Shown in pieces: positions 1 to 7,784 of a stretch of DNA of 41,352 nt. This DNA comes from Rhizobium sp. ASV20. GTDB taxonomy: Bacteria; Pseudomonadota; Alphaproteobacteria; Rhizobiales; Rhizobiaceae. The stretch is from the NCBI RefSeq assembly GCF_016429015.1, contig NZ_JAELTU010000055.1:1-41352 (forward strand), read 5' to 3'. Below the pieces are notes generated by a model, which searched no databases, had not been told where the DNA came from, and saw only the letters and a program-made list of their open reading frames with translations. The position numbers and the translations under genes were made by a program. Position 1 is the first letter of the stretch, and every line of letters begins with the position of its first letter.

Positions 1-1
1 G

Positions 2-136
2 TTCTACTTCCTGTTCTTCCTCGTCATCATGCCGGTGCTCGGCCTGGTCGAGACACCGAAGCGTGTTCCAAACTCCATTACGGAAGCGGTTCTTGAGAAG
101 CAGGGCGGTAAAGTGGCCGCTCCGGTTCAGGCATAA
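2..136 (+). CDS. petB: cytochrome b of the bc1 complex, C-terminal end (partial)
   Basis: Only the last 44 codons are inside the window; the gene begins upstream. The visible piece is a hydrophobic helix (FYFLFFLVIMPVLGLVE) followed by a short polar tail ending in PVQA, which fits the last transmembrane helix and cytoplasmic tail of cytochrome b. The call depends mainly on the next gene, cytochrome c1, which follows after 22 bases, as in the petABC (fbcFBC) operon. Cytochrome b carries hemes bL and bH and the two quinone sites of the complex, none of which can be checked here. The frame is open from base 2 to the TAA. Confidence 0.85.
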   Translation, partial: FYFLFFLVIMPVLGLVETPKRVPNSITEAVLEKQGGKVAAPVQA

Positions 137-158
137 CCGGCGATAGAGGAAGAAAACG

Positions 159-1025
159 ATGAAGAAACTTATTGTCGGCCTTCTGTCGCTTACGCTCATT
201 GGCGGCTCCGCTACGGTCGCTGCCATTGCAGCGGAAACGAAGCCTGCCGCAGAAGCCGCGACGCCGCATTATCCGCTGAAGGAGCCGCGCGAACAGCACT
301 GGACCTTCTCCGGCCCGTTCGGCTACTACGACAAGGCTCAGCTGCAGCGCGGTCTCAAGGTCTATACGGAAGTCTGTTCCGCCTGCCATTCGATGAAGCT
401 GGTGGCTTACCGCACCCTGGAAGACCTCGGCTATACGGAAGCACAGGTGAAGGCCTTTGCTGCCAATTACGAAGTGCAGGACGGTCCGAATCCTCAGGGT
501 GAGATGTTCAGCCGCAAGGCAGTTCCGTCGGATCATTTCAACTCGCCGTTCCCGAACGACGAGGCGGCCGCTGCCTCCAATAACGGGGCTGTCCCGCCCG
601 ACATGTCGCTGCTGGCCAAGGCGCGCGAAGTCGAACGCGGCTTCCCGCAGTTCATCTTCGATATGTTCACGCAGTATCAGGAAGGCGGCCCGGATTACAT
701 CTACTCGCTGCTGACCGGATATGAAGAGCCGCCGGCCGACTTCAAGGTGCCGCAGAACTCGCACTACAACCCGTATTTCGATGCGGCTGCGACCTTTGCG
801 ATGCCCAAGCCGCTTTCGGACGGACAGGTGACCTACGACGACGGCTCGCCGCAGACGGTCGACCAGTATGCCCGCGACGTTTCCGCATTCCTGATGTGGA
901 CTTCGGAACCGCATCTGGAAGATCGCAAGCACCTCGGCTTCATGGTCATGGTGTTCCTGCTGATCTTCTCGATCCTGATCTACCTCACCAAGCGTTCCGT
1001 CTACGCCAAGGCCGGCGCTCACTGA
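159..1025 (+). CDS. petC: cytochrome c1 of the bc1 complex
   Basis: This 288-residue protein carries electrons from the Rieske protein to cytochrome c in the respiratory chain. It has an N-terminal signal peptide (hydrophobic stretch about residues 5-24), a single heme c attachment site CSACH at 73-77, a likely axial methionine in AMPKP (Met215), and one C-terminal membrane anchor at about 258-276 followed by a short basic tail. Order and length fit bacterial cytochrome c1. The ATG is preceded by a purine-rich ribosome site (agaggaagaaaa) and lies 22 bases after the cytochrome b stop, so the two genes are co-transcribed. A strong terminator follows at 1048-1074, which makes this the last gene of the operon. 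Confidence 0.96.
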   Translation: MKKLIVGLLSLTLIGGSATVAAIAAETKPAAEAATPHYPLKEPREQHWTFSGPFGYYDKAQLQRGLKVYTEVCSACHSMKLVAYRTLEDLGYTEAQVKAFAANYEVQDGPNPQGEMFSRKAVPSDHFNSPFPNDEAAAASNNGAVPPDMSLLAKAREVERGFPQFIFDMFTQYQEGGPDYIYSLLTGYEEPPADFKVPQNSHYNPYFDAAATFAMPKPLSDGQVTYDDGSPQTVDQYARDVSAFLMWTSEPHLEDRKHLGFMVMVFLLIFSILIYLTKRSVYAKAGAH

Positions 1026-1047
1026 GTATCGCGATGATTACATGAAG

Positions 1048-1074
1048 AGGCGGCCCGTCGTGGCCGCCTTTTTT
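1048..1074 (+). terminator. intrinsic terminator after petC
   Basis: The arms AGGCGGCC (1048-1055) and GGCCGCCT (1062-1069) form a perfect 8-bp stem with a 6-base loop, followed directly by a run of T. It lies 23 bases after the petC stop and ends the bc1 operon before apt. Confidence 0.9.
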
Positions 1075-1141
1075 GTTGGTATAGCGCCCGGGTGTTGATA
1101 GGGTGCGACCGGCCCTATCACAGCCTGAGAGACTATATTTG

Positions 1142-1684
1142 ATGAACACTATTGCTTCGGAGCTTGCAGCCAGCATCCGCTCCATTCCGGATTATCCCAA
1201 GCCCGGTATTATCTTCCGTGACATCACCACGATGCTTGGCGATGCCAGGGCATTTCGTCGTGCGGTCGATGCGTTGGTGCAGCCCTATGCCGGCACGAAG
1301 ATCGACAAGGTCGCCGGAATGGAAGCGCGCGGCTTCATTCTCGGGGGTGCGGTGGCACATCAATTGTCGGCGGGCTTCGTGCCGATCCGCAAGAAGGGCA
1401 AGCTGCCGCACGACATCGTCCGGATCGCCTACAGCCTGGAATACGGTGTCGACGAAATGGAGATGCATCGCGATGCGGTCAATCCGGGCGAAAGGGTTAT
1501 CCTCGTCGACGACCTGATCGCGACGGGCGGCACGGCTGTCGGTGCAACGAAGCTGCTGCGTCAGATCGGCGCCGAAGTTGTCGCCGCTTGCTTCGTCATC
1601 GATCTGCCTGATCTCGGCGGCCGCAAGAAGCTCGAAGAGCTTGATGTGCCGGTTCACACTCTGGTGGAATTCTCCGGCCACTGA
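1142..1684 (+). CDS. apt: adenine phosphoribosyltransferase
   Basis: This enzyme salvages adenine: adenine plus PRPP gives AMP and pyrophosphate in the cytoplasm. At 180 residues it has the usual family length. The PRPP-binding loop VILVDDLIATGGTA is at 119-132 and is intact. EARGF (61-65) and RKKGKLP (83-89) match conserved substrate-site segments. I chose the ATG at 1142 because it begins MNTIASEL, a normal Apt amino terminus. A GTG at 1103 in the same frame would add 13 residues without homologous character. The gene is separated from petC by a terminator, so it has its own promoter. It faces the MaoC pair tail to tail. prs, which makes its substrate PRPP, is about 14 kb away. Confidence 0.95.
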   Translation: MNTIASELAASIRSIPDYPKPGIIFRDITTMLGDARAFRRAVDALVQPYAGTKIDKVAGMEARGFILGGAVAHQLSAGFVPIRKKGKLPHDIVRIAYSLEYGVDEMEMHRDAVNPGERVILVDDLIATGGTAVGATKLLRQIGAEVVAACFVIDLPDLGGRKKLEELDVPVHTLVEFSGH

Positions 1685-1781
1685 CTTCGCCGTCGCGCTG
1701 CGCGTGCGGGGCTGTGTTCGATCCCCGCCGCTCCACCTGCCGGTTTTGCGCAGTTCTGGGCGGACCTCAGACTGTTATGGT

Positions 1782-2249
1782 CTACTCAAATCCCAATACA
1801 GTGCTTTCGAAACGCAGAACCTGCGTGCCGTCCTGATTGTTGCCGTCGCAGGCAAGTGTATAGAGCGTCCAGCCGGGGCGCGAGGCCAGGGGGCGGCTGG
1901 CGGTGAGGGTGAGACCGTAGGTGATGGTGTCGCCTGCAAAGACCGGGCGCAGCCACTGCAGGTTCTTGAATCCCGGCGAGGGGCCGAGTTTGGGTGGGGT
2001 CGTGCCTTCGGCGGTCAGACGCGCGGTTTCGGATTTCCAGAAATCGACGAAGCTGCGCATCCATACGGAGCAGCTATGCCATCCGGATGCGCAGAGCCCG
2101 CCGAACAACGAGTGCTTGGCGGCTTCGGCATCCATATGGAAGATCTGCGGATCGAAGCGCGACGCGAAATGGATGATGCCTTCAGGCGTGAAGGTATGGC
2201 TGCCGATCTCCATGCGCTCGCCGATCGTGTAAAGATCATCCAGTTTCAT
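1782..2249 (-). CDS. MaoC-family hot-dog dehydratase, second of a pair
   Basis: A 155-residue single hot-dog domain of the MaoC / (R)-specific enoyl-CoA hydratase type. The hydratase motif is present: FASRFDPQIFHMD with candidate catalytic Asp33 and His38, followed by the GGLCASGWH segment (50-58) that helps line the acyl-CoA site. Members hydrate trans-2-enoyl-CoA, and the true substrate cannot be read from sequence. The ATG overlaps the stop of the upstream paralog by four bases (ATGA), so translation is coupled. Resemblance over the whole length shows the two arose by duplication. The end faces apt with a 97-base gap. Confidence 0.85.
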   Translation of the reverse strand: MKLDDLYTIGERMEIGSHTFTPEGIIHFASRFDPQIFHMDAEAAKHSLFGGLCASGWHSCSVWMRSFVDFWKSETARLTAEGTTPPKLGPSPGFKNLQWLRPVFAGDTITYGLTLTASRPLASRPGWTLYTLACDGNNQDGTQVLRFESTVLGFE

Positions 2250-2710
2250 GCAGTTGCCTCCGCGCCGGTGCGCAACCGGATCATTGTGGCATTCTCACCG
2301 AGGCAGACGAGCTCGCCGCGCTGGTTTTCAATTTCGTGACGGAATTTGACGATGCCGATGCCGGGGCGTGAGCGCATCAGGCGTGCTTCCAGTACGATGG
2401 AGCGGCCGGACAGCGTATCGCCAGCCAGTACCGGCTTCTTCCAGTCCATGAAGTCGATGCCCGGCGCGCCTTGCGCGTCTGTGTTGAGAAGATAGGAATC
2501 ACACATCATGCGCATGAACATCGCGGATGTGTGCCAACCGGAGGCGGCAAGGCCGCCGAGGATGCTGGCGCGGCCCGCTTCTTCGTCCAGATGCATCGGC
2601 TGCGGATCGAATTCGCTTGCAAATGCGACGATTTCTTCAGCCGTTACATGCTTCGGGCCGAGCGGAAATTCCTGCTCGAGTTTGAAGTCTTCATAGGCCA
2701 GTTTCGTCAT
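2246..2710 (-). CDS. MaoC-family hot-dog dehydratase, first of a pair
   Basis: A 154-residue MaoC-type hot-dog protein, probably acting on acyl-CoA or a related thioester. It shows FASEFDPQPMHLD with candidate catalytic Asp35 and His40, then GGLAASGWH (52-60). The central PVLAGDTL segment is shared with the downstream paralog (PVFAGDTI). Having the catalytic Asp and His in both copies argues for two working subunits or a heteromer, not one active and one dead copy. It begins the two-gene minus-strand operon. The upstream 250 bases are shared with the divergent membrane-protein gene. Confidence 0.85.
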   Translation of the reverse strand: MTKLAYEDFKLEQEFPLGPKHVTAEEIVAFASEFDPQPMHLDEEAGRASILGGLAASGWHTSAMFMRMMCDSYLLNTDAQGAPGIDFMDWKKPVLAGDTLSGRSIVLEARLMRSRPGIGIVKFRHEIENQRGELVCLGENATMIRLRTGAEATA

Positions 2711-2967
2711 GTCTTATGCCGTCCTTCAAGTCGCCTGAGGCGCATTGCGATCTCTTGGATTTGCTCGTCAGGTTCAGGATTCCCGGTATTTCGTCATCGC
2801 AAAGCCGCAACGTACTCTTGCGCGACATGCTCCAGATCGGCAATCGCATAGGCAACAGTCGTGGTGCAAGCATTTTCAATGGCGAGGCCATGGACGTCCG
2901 GCAGCTCTTGATTGTGCCGCAACGATATGCTGAGGCTTGGTGGCATGGCAATGAAATGAGATCAGAG

Positions 2968-4089
2968 ATGAGCGAGCTTAAAATCGCGCTGGAAGATGCG
3001 GCCGGCGAGGGGATTATTTCCGTCACCCAGGCCGAGAGGCTGCTTCCCTATTTGACCGCAAGGAATATCGGTGCACCTGTGGGCGGCGGCCTTTCGGGCG
3101 CGCGTTCAGGTGAGACAGCCAACCCGCTGGAAGACACGGAAGCCCCGCGCTTCGTTCGCGGTTTTCACGATGTGCTGATCACCATCGGCATCATCGTCCT
3201 GCTCGTCGGGCTATGGGGATTGGCACACCAGTATGTATCGGTGCTGGCGATCATCCTTCTGGCGGAGATCCTGGTGCGCCGCCAGCGGCTGGCGTTGCCG
3301 GCCGTGGTTCTGACGGTCGCCCTCGTCGTTTGGCTCATCTACACGATGATAGGCTATATCAGTGCGACGCCAGCCCTTTCCGATAATTTCACCATTGGCG
3401 CGCTGGTGTTGACTGTTCCATTCCCACTTTCGCTTGCGGTGTTTTATTGGCGCTACCGGGTGCCCCTGTCGTTGGCTTTGCTGCTTTTCTCTTTGTTCGG
3501 GTTGCTGCTGGCGCTGGTCTTTTATGTCATCGGCTCGGCACTTCGCTCCACGGATGTGCCAGCCGACTATCCAACCGTCACACTCGTGATCCTCCTGGCG
3601 GCGGCTTTCGGTAGTTTTGCCCTGGCGATGCGCTTCGACCTGAGCGATCCGCGAAGGATCACGCGCCGTTCCGACGTTGCCTTCTGGCTACATCTCGCGA
3701 CAGCGCCAGCGTTGCTCTATTCGACGATCCTGCTGGCGCTGCGACTGGAACTTGGTGATGGTGCGGCGGCCTTCGCCAACCTCGCCAATGTTTTTTTCGG
3801 GGGATACGCGCAGGCTCTGACGGTTCTCGGCGTGGTTATGGTGATGATGCTGATCGGTCTTGTCATCGATCGCCGCGCCTTCGTCACGGCCGGCCTTGTG
3901 TCGCTCGGTCTCGCGACCGGTGCGCTTCTTCGCCACAACAATGCCGGGCTCGACCAGGTCGGCTTTCTCGTTCTGCTGATTGTCGGAGTGGTGGTGCTTG
4001 TTATCGGCATCGGCTGGACGACGCTGCGCCGCTTTGTCGTGCGTCAGTTGCCGGATAGTCTGCAAGCAAGGCTGCCGGCGCTCAGATAG
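2968..4089 (+). CDS. ten-helix integral membrane protein, function unknown
   Basis: About 373 residues. A charged, probably cytoplasmic amino end (MSELKIALEDAAGEG) contains a short helical region ending LLPYLTAR. About ten hydrophobic helices follow to the carboxyl end. The general plan, a soluble N-terminal segment then eight to ten helices, recalls DUF2157-type membrane proteins, but I do not recognise the family with confidence. The start is uncertain: the ATG at 2956 gives MRSEMSEL, and an open frame runs back to 2716, but the upstream part does not look like the same protein. An 8-bp inverted repeat spans its stop codon (4074-4097). Confidence 0.75.
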   Translation: MSELKIALEDAAGEGIISVTQAERLLPYLTARNIGAPVGGGLSGARSGETANPLEDTEAPRFVRGFHDVLITIGIIVLLVGLWGLAHQYVSVLAIILLAEILVRRQRLALPAVVLTVALVVWLIYTMIGYISATPALSDNFTIGALVLTVPFPLSLAVFYWRYRVPLSLALLLFSLFGLLLALVFYVIGSALRSTDVPADYPTVTLVILLAAAFGSFALAMRFDLSDPRRITRRSDVAFWLHLATAPALLYSTILLALRLELGDGAAAFANLANVFFGGYAQALTVLGVVMVMMLIGLVIDRRAFVTAGLVSLGLATGALLRHNNAGLDQVGFLVLLIVGVVVLVIGIGWTTLRRFVVRQLPDSLQARLPALR

Positions 4090-4097
4090 GCGCCGGC
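4074..4097. terminator. hairpin between convergent genes, possible terminator
   Basis: GCCGGCGC (4074-4081) and GCGCCGGC (4090-4097) are perfect complements with an 8-base loop. The hairpin covers the stop codon of the membrane-protein gene and lies just beyond the ychF stop. No T-run follows on either strand, so its terminator role is inferred from position only. Confidence 0.4.
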
Positions 4098-4110
4098 GAG
4101 CCGAAAGCTG

Positions 4111-5214
4111 TTAGGTGTTGAAACGGAAGTGGATCACGTCGCCATCCTGGACGACATATTCCTTGCCTTCGTCGCGTGCCTTGCCGGCTTCCTTGGCACC
4201 GGTTTCGCCGTTGAAAGCAATGTAGTCTTCATAGGCGATGGTGTTTGCGCGGATGAAGCCGCGCTCGAAGTCCGAATGGATGACGCCGGCTGCTTGTGGG
4301 GCCTTCGTGCCGCGCTCGATGGTCCAGGCGCGCGTTTCCTTAGGCCCTACCGTGAAGTAGGTGATGAGGTGCAGAAGCTTGTAGCCGGCACGGATCAGCC
4401 GGTCGAGGCCGGCTTCATCGAGACCAAGCGCGGAGAGGAATTCCGTCGCTTCCTCTTCTGGCAGCTGTGCCACTTCCGCTTCGATTGCGGCGGAGATGAT
4501 CACCACTTCGGAATTCTGCTCCTTGGCCATTGCGGCCACGGCGGCGGTATGCTCGTTGCCCGTCACGGCATCGGCCTCGGCGACGTTGCAGACATAGAGA
4601 ACCGGATGCGAGGTCAAAAGGTTCAGGCTCTTGAGGATGCGGAGTTCCTCGGCATCGAGCTTCGACAGCAGCGTGCGCACCGGCTTGCCTTCGTTCAGCA
4701 AGCTGAGCGAGGCTTCCATGATCGGAAGCATCGCCATGGATTCCTTGTCCTTGCTTGTGGCGCGCTTGCGGGTCTGCTCGGTTCGGCGCTCCAGGCTCTC
4801 AAGATCCGACAGCATCAGCTCGGTCTCGATCGTCTCGGCGTCGGCAACCGGATTGATGCGGCCCTCGACGTGCGTGATGTCGCTATCCTCGAAGCAGCGC
4901 AGCACGTGCACGATGGCGTCGACTTCACGGATATTGGCCAGAAACTGGTTGCCGAGACCTTCGCCCTTCGACGCGCCGCGAACGAGGCCGGCGATATCGA
5001 CGAAGGAGATACGCGTCGGGATCAGTTCCTTCGACTTGGCGATGTCGGCAAGCTTGCGCATGCGCGGATCGGGAACCGCCACTTCGCCGGTGTTCGGCTC
5101 GATCGTGCAGAACGGATAGTTGGCTGCCTGCGCAGCTGCCGTCTTGGTCAGCGCGTTGAACAGAGTGGACTTACCGACATTCGGCAGCCCGACGATACCG
5201 CATTTGAAACCCAT
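4111..5214 (-). CDS. ychF: YchF/Obg-family ATPase, ribosome-associated
   Basis: At 367 residues it matches the usual YchF length (363-368). The amino end is typical: MGFKCGIVGLPNVGKSTLFN with the P-loop at 9-17. A G3-like DIAGLVRGAS follows, then a coiled-coil insertion, and a C-terminal TGS-like domain ending YVVQDGDVIHFRFNT. YchF prefers ATP over GTP in the characterised homologs, binds ribosomes and acts in stress responses. In many proteobacteria ychF lies beside pth. Here pth is about 1 kb further, with clpS and a GNAT gene between. The ATG has a modest ribosome site (aaggtgcc). Confidence 0.96.
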   Translation of the reverse strand: MGFKCGIVGLPNVGKSTLFNALTKTAAAQAANYPFCTIEPNTGEVAVPDPRMRKLADIAKSKELIPTRISFVDIAGLVRGASKGEGLGNQFLANIREVDAIVHVLRCFEDSDITHVEGRINPVADAETIETELMLSDLESLERRTEQTRKRATSKDKESMAMLPIMEASLSLLNEGKPVRTLLSKLDAEELRILKSLNLLTSHPVLYVCNVAEADAVTGNEHTAAVAAMAKEQNSEVVIISAAIEAEVAQLPEEEATEFLSALGLDEAGLDRLIRAGYKLLHLITYFTVGPKETRAWTIERGTKAPQAAGVIHSDFERGFIRANTIAYEDYIAFNGETGAKEAGKARDEGKEYVVQDGDVIHFRFNT

Positions 5215-5365
5215 GGCACCTTGTCCATAACTTGAAAATCTTTGCAGTGCCTATGGGGGAAGGGCCGTTGCGGGTCAAGTCTTGGGCATGCAAAGAGCCA
5301 TTTTTCTACCGATCCAAAGGGTATTCCGGGGCATCGACCGCATTGTCACCTCGATAGCACCGTTC

Positions 5366-5394
5366 TTGAACGATGTGGTGCGCTGCATTATAAT
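5366..5394 (+). promoter_or_regulatory. sigma-70 type promoter for clpS
   Basis: TTGAAC (5366-5371) and a perfect TATAAT (5389-5394) are separated by exactly 17 bases. The start of transcription would be near 5401, giving a leader of about 40 bases before the clpS start. This is the best-matching vegetative promoter I found in the window. Confidence 0.75.
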
Positions 5395-5442
5395 GCCACT
5401 ATCAATCCAAAGCCCTTTTCCTGTCCGTCAACGGTGATGCCG

Positions 5443-5754
5443 ATGAGTGACAATGATGTTGTCCTGAAACCAAAGACTAAAACCAAGCCGAAGGTCGATA
5501 GGCCGAAGCTCTACAAGATCATTCTCGTGAACGATGACTACACGCCGCGGGAATTCGTCATCATGGTATTGAAGGCCGTTTTCCGTATGAGCGAGGAGAC
5601 GGGCTATCGCGTCATGATGACGGCGCACAAGCTCGGCACCTGCGTTGTCATGGTTTGTGCGCGGGATATTGCCGAGACCAAGGCGCAGGAGGCGATCGAC
5701 CTGGCGAAAAGCGGAGGCTTTCCGCTGATGTTCACGACCGAGCCGGAAGAATAA
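5443..5754 (+). CDS. clpS: ClpS adaptor, second (ClpS2-like) paralog
   Basis: A 103-residue adaptor that delivers N-end-rule substrates to the ClpAP protease. A flexible lysine-rich tail (1-22) precedes the core. LVNDDYTP (28-35) carries the Asn30/Asp31 pair, and His62 in TAHKLG completes the pocket for the N-terminal residue. AETKAQEA (77-84) and the end GGFPLMFTTEPEE are typical. The residue after NDDYTP is Arg36, whereas classical ClpS has Met (Met40 of E. coli), the gate that shapes substrate choice. This, the divergent amino tail and the lack of a clpA neighbour point to the second ClpS of Rhizobiales. An ATG at 5437 (MPMSDN) is an equally possible start. Confidence 0.92.
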   Translation: MSDNDVVLKPKTKTKPKVDRPKLYKIILVNDDYTPREFVIMVLKAVFRMSEETGYRVMMTAHKLGTCVVMVCARDIAETKAQEAIDLAKSGGFPLMFTTEPEE

Positions 5755-5770
5755 GGGTTACGGTCGCCTG

Positions 5771-6244
5771 TCAGGCAGGACGCCGGATTTGAAACCCGGT
5801 CTTGTCCTGCGTGAAGCCACAATTGGCGTAGAAGCGCAGTGTTGCAGGCTCTTTCGATCCGGTCAGCAACATGACCTTGTAGCAGTTTCTTTCCCAGGCG
5901 GCCGCGATGGCCTTGCGAATGACTGTGCCTGCCAGGCCGCGCCGACGGCAATCGCCATGTGTCACCACATTCTCGATAAGGGCATAGGGCGCGCCGCCGC
6001 GCGTTAGATTGGGAATGACCGCCAGTGTCACGGAGGAGACTGCTTTCTCGCCATCAAAGGCGGCAAAGATAGTCATGCCGGGATGGGCGAGGATGTCAGC
6101 AAAGCGACTCTCAGCCACCGACAACTCCACCAGGGGATCGTCGGCGTTGAGGTGTTGGTAAAGCGCAAGCAATGTCGGCAGATCCGGCCTTGTTACCGGC
6201 CGGATAACGACATTTGCGGGATCGTCGATGGTCGCATCCGGCAT
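5771..6244 (-). CDS. GNAT-family N-acetyltransferase
   Basis: A 157-residue Gcn5-type acetyltransferase that would move an acetyl group from acetyl-CoA to an amino group; the substrate is unknown. Motif A is clear: IENVVTHGDCRRRGLAGTVI, with the pyrophosphate-binding RRRGLAG at 100-106. Motif B follows as LRFYANCGF (136-144). A single catalytic domain fills the whole length. The ATG lies one base after the pth stop, so it is translated together with pth. Its end faces clpS with a 16-base gap and no terminator that I can see. Confidence 0.88.
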   Translation of the reverse strand: MPDATIDDPANVVIRPVTRPDLPTLLALYQHLNADDPLVELSVAESRFADILAHPGMTIFAAFDGEKAVSSVTLAVIPNLTRGGAPYALIENVVTHGDCRRRGLAGTVIRKAIAAAWERNCYKVMLLTGSKEPATLRFYANCGFTQDKTGFQIRRPA

Positions 6245-6245
6245 G

Positions 6246-6965
6246 TCAATTGTCTTTCTTGCCGAACATCCTCTTCAGCATCTCGGCCATCGGACCGCTT
6301 TCCGGGATCTTCGGCTGGCTGTGATTGCGGGCTTGATGGATATGCGACTTGGCGGCCGGTGCCTTCTTTTCGGGTTTTGGCGCGTCGTCTTCCGCCTTGC
6401 CGCCAAGGGCAAGCGCGACCTTGTTCATCAGCTGCGAATCTTCCCCGCGCACCAGCATGTCGGCGTTATCCGCAAGCGTATCGAACAAGAGATCAAGCCA
6501 ATCTCTGTCTACCTTGGCGAAATCGCCGAGGACGTGATTGTGCACAAGCTCCTTGGCGCCGGGATGACCGATGCCGAGACGCAGGCGCCGATATTCGCGG
6601 CCGACATGGGCGTCGATGGATTTGATGCCGTTGTGACCGCCATGACCACCGCCGGTCTTCAGCCGCGCCTTGCCGGCCACCAGATCGAGTTCGTCGTAGA
6701 TGACGACAAGATTTGAGGGCTCCAGCTTGTAGAAGCGCATGGCCTCACCGACGGCTTCGCCGGAGAGGTTCATGAAGGTTTGCGGCTTGATGAGCAGCAC
6801 CTTTTCGCCGCCGAGTTCGCCTTCCGCGATCTCCGCCTTGAACTTCTTCGACCAGGGTGAAAAACTGTGACGGCGATGGATTGCGTCCACGGCCATGAAG
6901 CCGATGTTGTGACGATTGCCCTGATACTTGGCGCCGGGATTGCCGAGACCCGCGATGAGAAGCAT
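6246..6965 (-). CDS. pth: peptidyl-tRNA hydrolase
   Basis: Cleaves the ester between peptide and tRNA in prematurely released peptidyl-tRNA and recycles the tRNA. The family signature is complete: GLGNPG (6-11), catalytic His19 in RHNIGF, MNLSG with Asn66, YDELD with Asp94, and GGGHGGHNG with Asn112. The protein has 239 residues, about 45 more than the E. coli enzyme. The extra part is a lysine/alanine/proline-rich tail ending in an amphipathic stretch (EMLKRMFGKKDN). I chose the ATG at 6965 (MLLIAGLGNPG) over an in-frame upstream start because this is the normal amino end. The gene lies 73 bases after the binding-protein gene, and its usual upstream partner rplY is displaced by about 3.3 kb. 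Confidence 0.96.
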   Translation of the reverse strand: MLLIAGLGNPGAKYQGNRHNIGFMAVDAIHRRHSFSPWSKKFKAEIAEGELGGEKVLLIKPQTFMNLSGEAVGEAMRFYKLEPSNLVVIYDELDLVAGKARLKTGGGHGGHNGIKSIDAHVGREYRRLRLGIGHPGAKELVHNHVLGDFAKVDRDWLDLLFDTLADNADMLVRGEDSQLMNKVALALGGKAEDDAPKPEKKAPAAKSHIHQARNHSQPKIPESGPMAEMLKRMFGKKDN

Positions 6966-7038
6966 GCGCTTCACCCCTTGGAAAATGCCGATGCCCTTCA
7001 CCACAGCGATTTGACGGCAAAGTCAAGACGAGATGCGA

Positions 7039-7770
7039 TCAGTTCCCGAGGTGCAGGCCGTACTTCAGGAAAATCCGCTTCTGTGTGCCGTCGGCGATCA
7101 ACGCGCTCAGTCTGGTCTGCATCCTGCTTAGAAGATCGTCGGGGAAATCCTTCTGGCAGGCGATGCCCATGGATTGCTGGGATAGGATCGCTACCCTTTC
7201 CACCGCGTTGCCTTCGCCCTTCAGCTTGTCGAAGTAGAATTCGGAGATCGGCATCATGTCGATACGGCCGCTCATCAGCTTCTTCAGGCTTGCCTTGAAG
7301 TCGTTACCGATGTCGAGGCGGGGAAAGTTGTTCCGGTGCAATATCGTTGCCGTATAGTCTTCCCGCCATGTGCCGACGAGATATTGCTTTGCCTCGTCCA
7401 GATTGGTGGCCGCGACTTTCGAACCGCTGCGCTTGATCAGCACGCTGCGATCGATCAGCAATGGCTCCACCCATTTGAACAGCGAGTTACGCTCCTCATT
7501 ATGCGCGGTGGCGAAGACGCAGGTCATGGGGTCCGTCAGTGCCTGATTGTAGGCGCGGATCCAGGGCAGCACGGTAATCGTGTAGCTCACCCCGATATCC
7601 GCCATCACCTTCTGGACCTGTTCGGTGGTTGCTCCGACGGGGGTCTTGCCGTCGCGGTAGTTGAAGGGCGGGTATTCCTCGGTGGTGAAATGAACCGTTT
7701 CAGCGTGAGCTGGAGAGAGAAGGAAGAGCGAAAACAGGCTGGTTGCAATTGTGAGCAGCGGCTTTCGCAT
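7039..7770 (-). CDS. orphan periplasmic solute-binding protein (SBP family 3)
   Basis: A 243-residue exported protein with a signal peptide cut after AHA (residues 21-23). The mature part begins TVHFTTEEYPPFNY, the typical opening of family 3 binding proteins, whose usual ligands are amino acids or similar small polar compounds. The two lobes and the hinge-return segment are visible by length. There is no permease or ATPase gene nearby, so it is not part of a local transporter. It lies 14 bases after the GGDEF-EAL gene, with a good ribosome site (agaggaa) five bases before the ATG. By context it may be a ligand sensor for that c-di-GMP enzyme; this is inference. Confidence 0.88.
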   Translation of the reverse strand: MRKPLLTIATSLFSLFLLSPAHAETVHFTTEEYPPFNYRDGKTPVGATTEQVQKVMADIGVSYTITVLPWIRAYNQALTDPMTCVFATAHNEERNSLFKWVEPLLIDRSVLIKRSGSKVAATNLDEAKQYLVGTWREDYTATILHRNNFPRLDIGNDFKASLKKLMSGRIDMMPISEFYFDKLKGEGNAVERVAILSQQSMGIACQKDFPDDLLSRMQTRLSALIADGTQKRIFLKYGLHLGN

Positions 7771-7784
7771 ATGGTTCCTCTTCG

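Noticed and set aside
78..1022. Long minus-strand frame opposite petC
   Set aside because: It is the shadow of the petC gene. The plus strand has the heme motif, signal peptide and anchor, whereas this frame is Arg/His-rich with no recognisable domain.
2716..2967. Amino-terminal extension of the ten-helix protein back to 2716
   Set aside because: The added 84 residues have no family character and overlap the likely promoter zone of the divergent MaoC genes. A start at 2968 (or 2956) is simpler.
4129..5235. Long plus-strand frame opposite ychF
   Set aside because: The minus strand has a complete P-loop ATPase with conserved motifs from end to end. The opposite frame is a by-product of GC-rich codon use.
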